The notes under the pieces are model-generated. The model had not been told where the DNA came from, searched no databases, and saw nothing but the letters and a program-made list of their open reading frames with translations. A stretch of 34,438 nucleotides of DNA from Halanaerobiaceae bacterium (GTDB lineage Bacteria > Bacillota > Halanaerobiia > Halanaerobiales > Halarsenatibacteraceae), in contig PWHA01000099.1 in assembly GCA_003554685.1 (NCBI GenBank), forward strand, positions 1 to 34,438, written 5' to 3'. Below, piece after piece: positions 31,749 through 34,438 of the stretch. Numbering within the stretch: position 1 is the stretch's first letter; each line of letters begins with the position of its first letter. The translations under genes and the position numbers were made by a program.

Positions 31749-32038
31749 TTAAACACCCCCATTTTCCTGGCTCTAACCTGACTTATTCCTATCTTCAACT
31801 AAATTTAATTAAAATAAACCTGCATGCCCATTAAAGGGGCCTAACAAAAAATAAAAAATTTATCTGCCATTTTTCAAGGTAAACCGCCATGCCCCTTCGG
31901 GACACAACAATAGTTGAAAATATTACAGCGTATTTTCAAGGTAACTAAAAAATAAATTACAAAATATATGACTAATATCAGCCTGTAAGAATTCCCGTAC
32001 TCTATCCAGTAAAAATAGCCATAAAACCTTCGTTACTG
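31749..32038. repeat. Inverted copies of the ~62-bp repeat between murE and the PBP gene (array R2)
   Basis: Within this 290-bp spacer, about 31805-31943 carries two to three units of the R1 repeat in opposite orientation. GCCATGCCCCTTCGGGACAC at about 31887-31906 is the reverse complement of the R1 core, and TATTTTCAAGGTA follows at 31931-31943. A second unit, GCATGCCCATTAAAGGGGCC, lies at 31822-31841. No gene or convincing terminator is seen. Confidence 0.85.
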
Positions 32039-34123
32039 CTATTCCACCTCAATGCTGGAAAACAGATCAGCCCGTTTTCCCGGAGCAGGAGACTGTCTCC
32101 TGAGGCTGCCGCTGACTATTCCATTTAATCTAAAACCATAGAGCCAGGCTTTCTGCTCGGCCTCATGGGGCGACATTCCTCTCAGATCAGGTACCATCGC
32201 CTTTTTGCCCTGATAGCTGTCATCGGTATAGAGCCTGACAGTCGCCGCTTCCGGAATAACAGTGCGCGGCCGGGGTATCTGGACCCTGACAGTTTCACCC
32301 TCTCCTATTAGTTTAACATTTAATCCCTCACTTCTCAATGAGGAAGCAACCTGATGGGCATTTTGATTGCGATAATCCCTGATTTCTATTTCCTGCTGAA
32401 AGTCCAGCTCAAATTCCAGATCAAGTTCGGGACCAACAAAGCCCTCATCTTTGGGTGTTATGTCCAGATACTGAATCAGGCTGGAAGCAAACCTGTGAAA
32501 CAGCGGAGCCACATTCTGGCTGGCATAATAAACACTATCCTCCAGCCCGTAAAGCACCGAGACCACCACCAGCTCGGGGTCATCACCGGGAATCAGCCCG
32601 ACAAAAGAGGTATCATAAATATCCTGATCGCCATAATGTCTGGCAGTGCCGGTCTTACCACCAATCACATGGCCCTCAATCCGGGCCGCTGTACCTGTCC
32701 CCCGTTCCACGGCAGCAATCATCAGCTCTCGCATCTCTTCAGCCGTGGTGGAGCTAATCGCCTGACGAATCTTTTCGGGACGATTCTGACTCACCACCTT
32801 GCCCTTGGCACTGACCACCCGGTCCACCAGCAGCGGTTTCTGAACATAACCGCCATTGGCAATCGCCGAGGCCCCAACCGCCAGCTGCAGGGGAGTGGTG
32901 GTCAGCCCGTGACCGAAGGACATGGTAGCCTGCTCGATGTCGGTAAACTGCCCGGGAGCAACCTGCCCCGGGCTCTCACCGGGAAATTCAATCCCGGTCC
33001 TGCGGCCAAAATTAAACCGGTAGGCACCCTCCAGCATCTCCTCCGGTTCCAGAGTCAGGCCCACCTGGACAAATCCCGGGTTGCTGGAGTTTTTAAAGAT
33101 TTCAGCAAAATTCTGCCAGCCGTGACCCTCCCGGGTCCAGCTGTGAATTCTCTCTCTTCCGACCTCAATATGGCCGGGATCACTAAAAATATCATTCATA
33201 TCATAATAGCCGTGCTCCAGGGCCAGGGCCGCGGTGAAAATCTTATAGATTGAGCCCGGCTCAAAACTGTCCTGAACTGCTTTATTCCTCCAGTAGGAAC
33301 TGTCATAGCTGCTGAAGTTATTGGGATTAAAATCTGGCTGATTGGCCAGGGCCAGAATCCGCCCGGTGTTGGCTTCCATCACGATCAGAGAGCCCCCGGA
33401 AATGGTGTGGTCCTCCATGGCCTGCTTCAGCTCCCTTTCGGCATAGTACTGAATCGTTTCATCCAGGGTGAGGTAAATATCATGCCCCTCCTCCGGAGCT
33501 ATGTAATCTCTGATCCCGTCAGGAATTGATCTCCCGGCAGCATCCCGTTCCTCCTGAATCAACCCCGGTATGCCTTCCAGTTCATTATTAAAGGAAAGCT
33601 CCAGACCCTCCAGACCATAATTATCCATACCGGCAAAGCCCAGTACCTGACTGGCCAGTGAACCCCGGGGATAGTACCTCTCAGTTTCCGGCACGAAGGA
33701 AATCCCGTTGAGATCCAGCTTCCGCAGCTCTTCATAAACCTCCTCCTCAACCTTGCGATCCAGGTAAACAACCACCGCATCCCGGGTCAGCCTGCTTTCA
33801 ATCAGATTCCTGTCAATAGACAAAATCCCCGCCAGAACATCACTTTTTTGGGCGGGGTTGGTAATCTGACGCGGCATGGCTACCACGGTATGTTTTTGGT
33901 TGTTTAAAGCCAGTTCAGTTCCGCTGCGGTCATAAATAGTTCCCCGGTTGGACTCCAGCTGCAGGCTGCTCAGCCGCTGTTCCAGAGCCCTGCTCTGGTA
34001 AAAATCCCGCTGAATTACCTGAATCCAGATCAGCCTTCCGGCCACAACCACCAGAACCGCCAGCAGCAGAATAAAAAACAGCTTGGTTCGTTCTTTAATT
34101 CCAATGTGTCGTCTGTCGGCCAT
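32039..34123 (-). CDS. ftsI: Class B penicillin-binding protein with PASTA repeats (FtsI/PBP2B/SpoVD type)
   Basis: A septal transpeptidase of 694 residues. One N-terminal membrane helix (residues ~13-37) is followed by the dimerisation domain and the transpeptidase domain with the three active-site motifs: SxxK as S291-IYK in EPGSIYKIF, SxN as S346-SN, and KTG at 490-492 (GGKTGTARHYG). The C-terminus carries one clear PASTA domain (MVPDLRGMSPHEAEQKAWLYG) and a preceding degenerate one (about 580-633). It partners FtsW. In a non-sporulating lineage it is best seen as the division PBP rather than SpoVD. ATG has SD AGGTGA. Confidence 0.94.
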   Translation of the reverse strand: MADRRHIGIKERTKLFFILLLAVLVVVAGRLIWIQVIQRDFYQSRALEQRLSSLQLESNRGTIYDRSGTELALNNQKHTVVAMPRQITNPAQKSDVLAGILSIDRNLIESRLTRDAVVVYLDRKVEEEVYEELRKLDLNGISFVPETERYYPRGSLASQVLGFAGMDNYGLEGLELSFNNELEGIPGLIQEERDAAGRSIPDGIRDYIAPEEGHDIYLTLDETIQYYAERELKQAMEDHTISGGSLIVMEANTGRILALANQPDFNPNNFSSYDSSYWRNKAVQDSFEPGSIYKIFTAALALEHGYYDMNDIFSDPGHIEVGRERIHSWTREGHGWQNFAEIFKNSSNPGFVQVGLTLEPEEMLEGAYRFNFGRRTGIEFPGESPGQVAPGQFTDIEQATMSFGHGLTTTPLQLAVGASAIANGGYVQKPLLVDRVVSAKGKVVSQNRPEKIRQAISSTTAEEMRELMIAAVERGTGTAARIEGHVIGGKTGTARHYGDQDIYDTSFVGLIPGDDPELVVVSVLYGLEDSVYYASQNVAPLFHRFASSLIQYLDITPKDEGFVGPELDLEFELDFQQEIEIRDYRNQNAHQVASSLRSEGLNVKLIGEGETVRVQIPRPRTVIPEAATVRLYTDDSYQGKKAMVPDLRGMSPHEAEQKAWLYGFRLNGIVSGSLRRQSPAPGKRADLFSSIEVE

Positions 34124-34438
34124 AACTATTCACCTGCTTAAACTCACTTCCTTTGATTAGCTCAATTTAATAAAATTTAACCAACCAGTATTTAATCCAG
34201 TATTTAATAAAATTTAACCAACATTTACTGTTATTACATTTAGGACAAATGTCCTGTTTTGCAATTTATTAAAATCAAAGAGATTTAACTAAATTTAACT
34301 AATTTAAATTTAACTAATTTATGATTTCATTTGTATGATTACATTTGTATGATTACATTGATAAATGTTGAATTTAACTATATTTTAAAATTATAATCTC
34401 GGACATGGCAGAGCTATCAACAAAAACATTTGCTGAAA
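34124..34438. repeat. AT-rich upstream region of the PBP gene with several direct repeats and a dyad
   Basis: No gene is supported. It contains the 21-bp direct repeat ATTTAATAAAATTTAACCAAC (34165-34185 and 34202-34222), a 14-bp tandem CATTTGTATGATTA (34328-34341 and 34342-34355), a TTTAACTAATT-type repetition around 34291-34320, and the perfect dyad AGGACA-AA-TGTCCT (34242-34255). ftsL and rsmH would be expected further right, beyond the window. Confidence 0.8.

Noticed and set aside
32354-33253. 299-residue plus-strand ORF
   Set aside because: Entirely antisense to the PBP gene, which has all three active-site motifs; a shadow ORF.
34374-34436. A 20-codon open minus-strand frame running off the right edge (ends SEIIILKYS)
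   Set aside because: It could be the C-terminus of ftsL or another gene, but it is too short and AT-rich to tell from chance.

Overview
The window is a chromosomal cell-wall and division (dcw) locus of a Firmicute. Gene order (coaBC–rpoZ–gmk–remA; rqcH; division PBP–murE–murF–mraY–murD–ftsW–murG–murC–ftsQ–ftsA–ftsZ; nrdR–pgeF–hlyD-like–yggS–sepF–yggT–ylmH–divIVA–lspA–rluD) and the presence of remA, sepF, divIVA, ylmH and DivIB-type ftsQ are typical of Clostridia-like bacteria. Two things shift the picture towards a diderm, salt-adapted lineage such as Halanaerobiales: an apolipoprotein N-acyltransferase (Lnt), and acidic or hydrophilic low-complexity insertions in several proteins. The expected spoIIGA–sigE–sigG genes are absent after ftsZ, which suggests a non-sporulating organism. 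The taxonomic placement is inference.

Layout, left to right: the start of coaBC, rpoZ, gmk and remA on the minus strand; rqcH alone on the plus strand, divergent from remA and convergent with lnt; then everything else on the minus strand: lnt, a Crp/Fnr regulator, an EF-G-like GTPase, rluD, lspA (interrupted by one TGA), a small DUF2007-like protein, divIVA, ylmH, yggT, sepF, yggS, an HlyD-like protein, pgeF, nrdR, ftsZ, ftsA, ftsQ, murC, murG, ftsW, murD, mraY, murF, murE and a PASTA-containing class B PBP. Transcription of the large block runs from the right end to the left.

Functionally, MurC–F, MraY and MurG make lipid II. FtsW and the PBP polymerise and crosslink it at the septum, and FtsZ, FtsA, SepF and FtsQ build the divisome. 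DivIVA and YggT mark poles and septum. RqcH and YlmH belong to ribosome-associated quality control; LspA and Lnt are lipoprotein maturation enzymes.

The least ordinary features are: (1) an in-frame TGA in lspA at the place where a Trp is plausible, in an otherwise intact full-length gene; (2) a degenerate ~62-bp repeat family with a GCCCC/GGGGC palindromic core, about five units between murD and ftsW and two to three units in inverted orientation between murE and the PBP gene, so the two arrays bracket murD–mraY–murF–murE; (3) long low-complexity insertions in MurE (two) and MurC (one), those in MurE partly encoded by DNA minisatellites; (4) many independent short tandem duplications in the spacers. 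About a third of the genes appear to use GTG or TTG starts, judged from Shine-Dalgarno (SD) spacing. No tRNA, rRNA, CRISPR array or insertion sequence was recognised.
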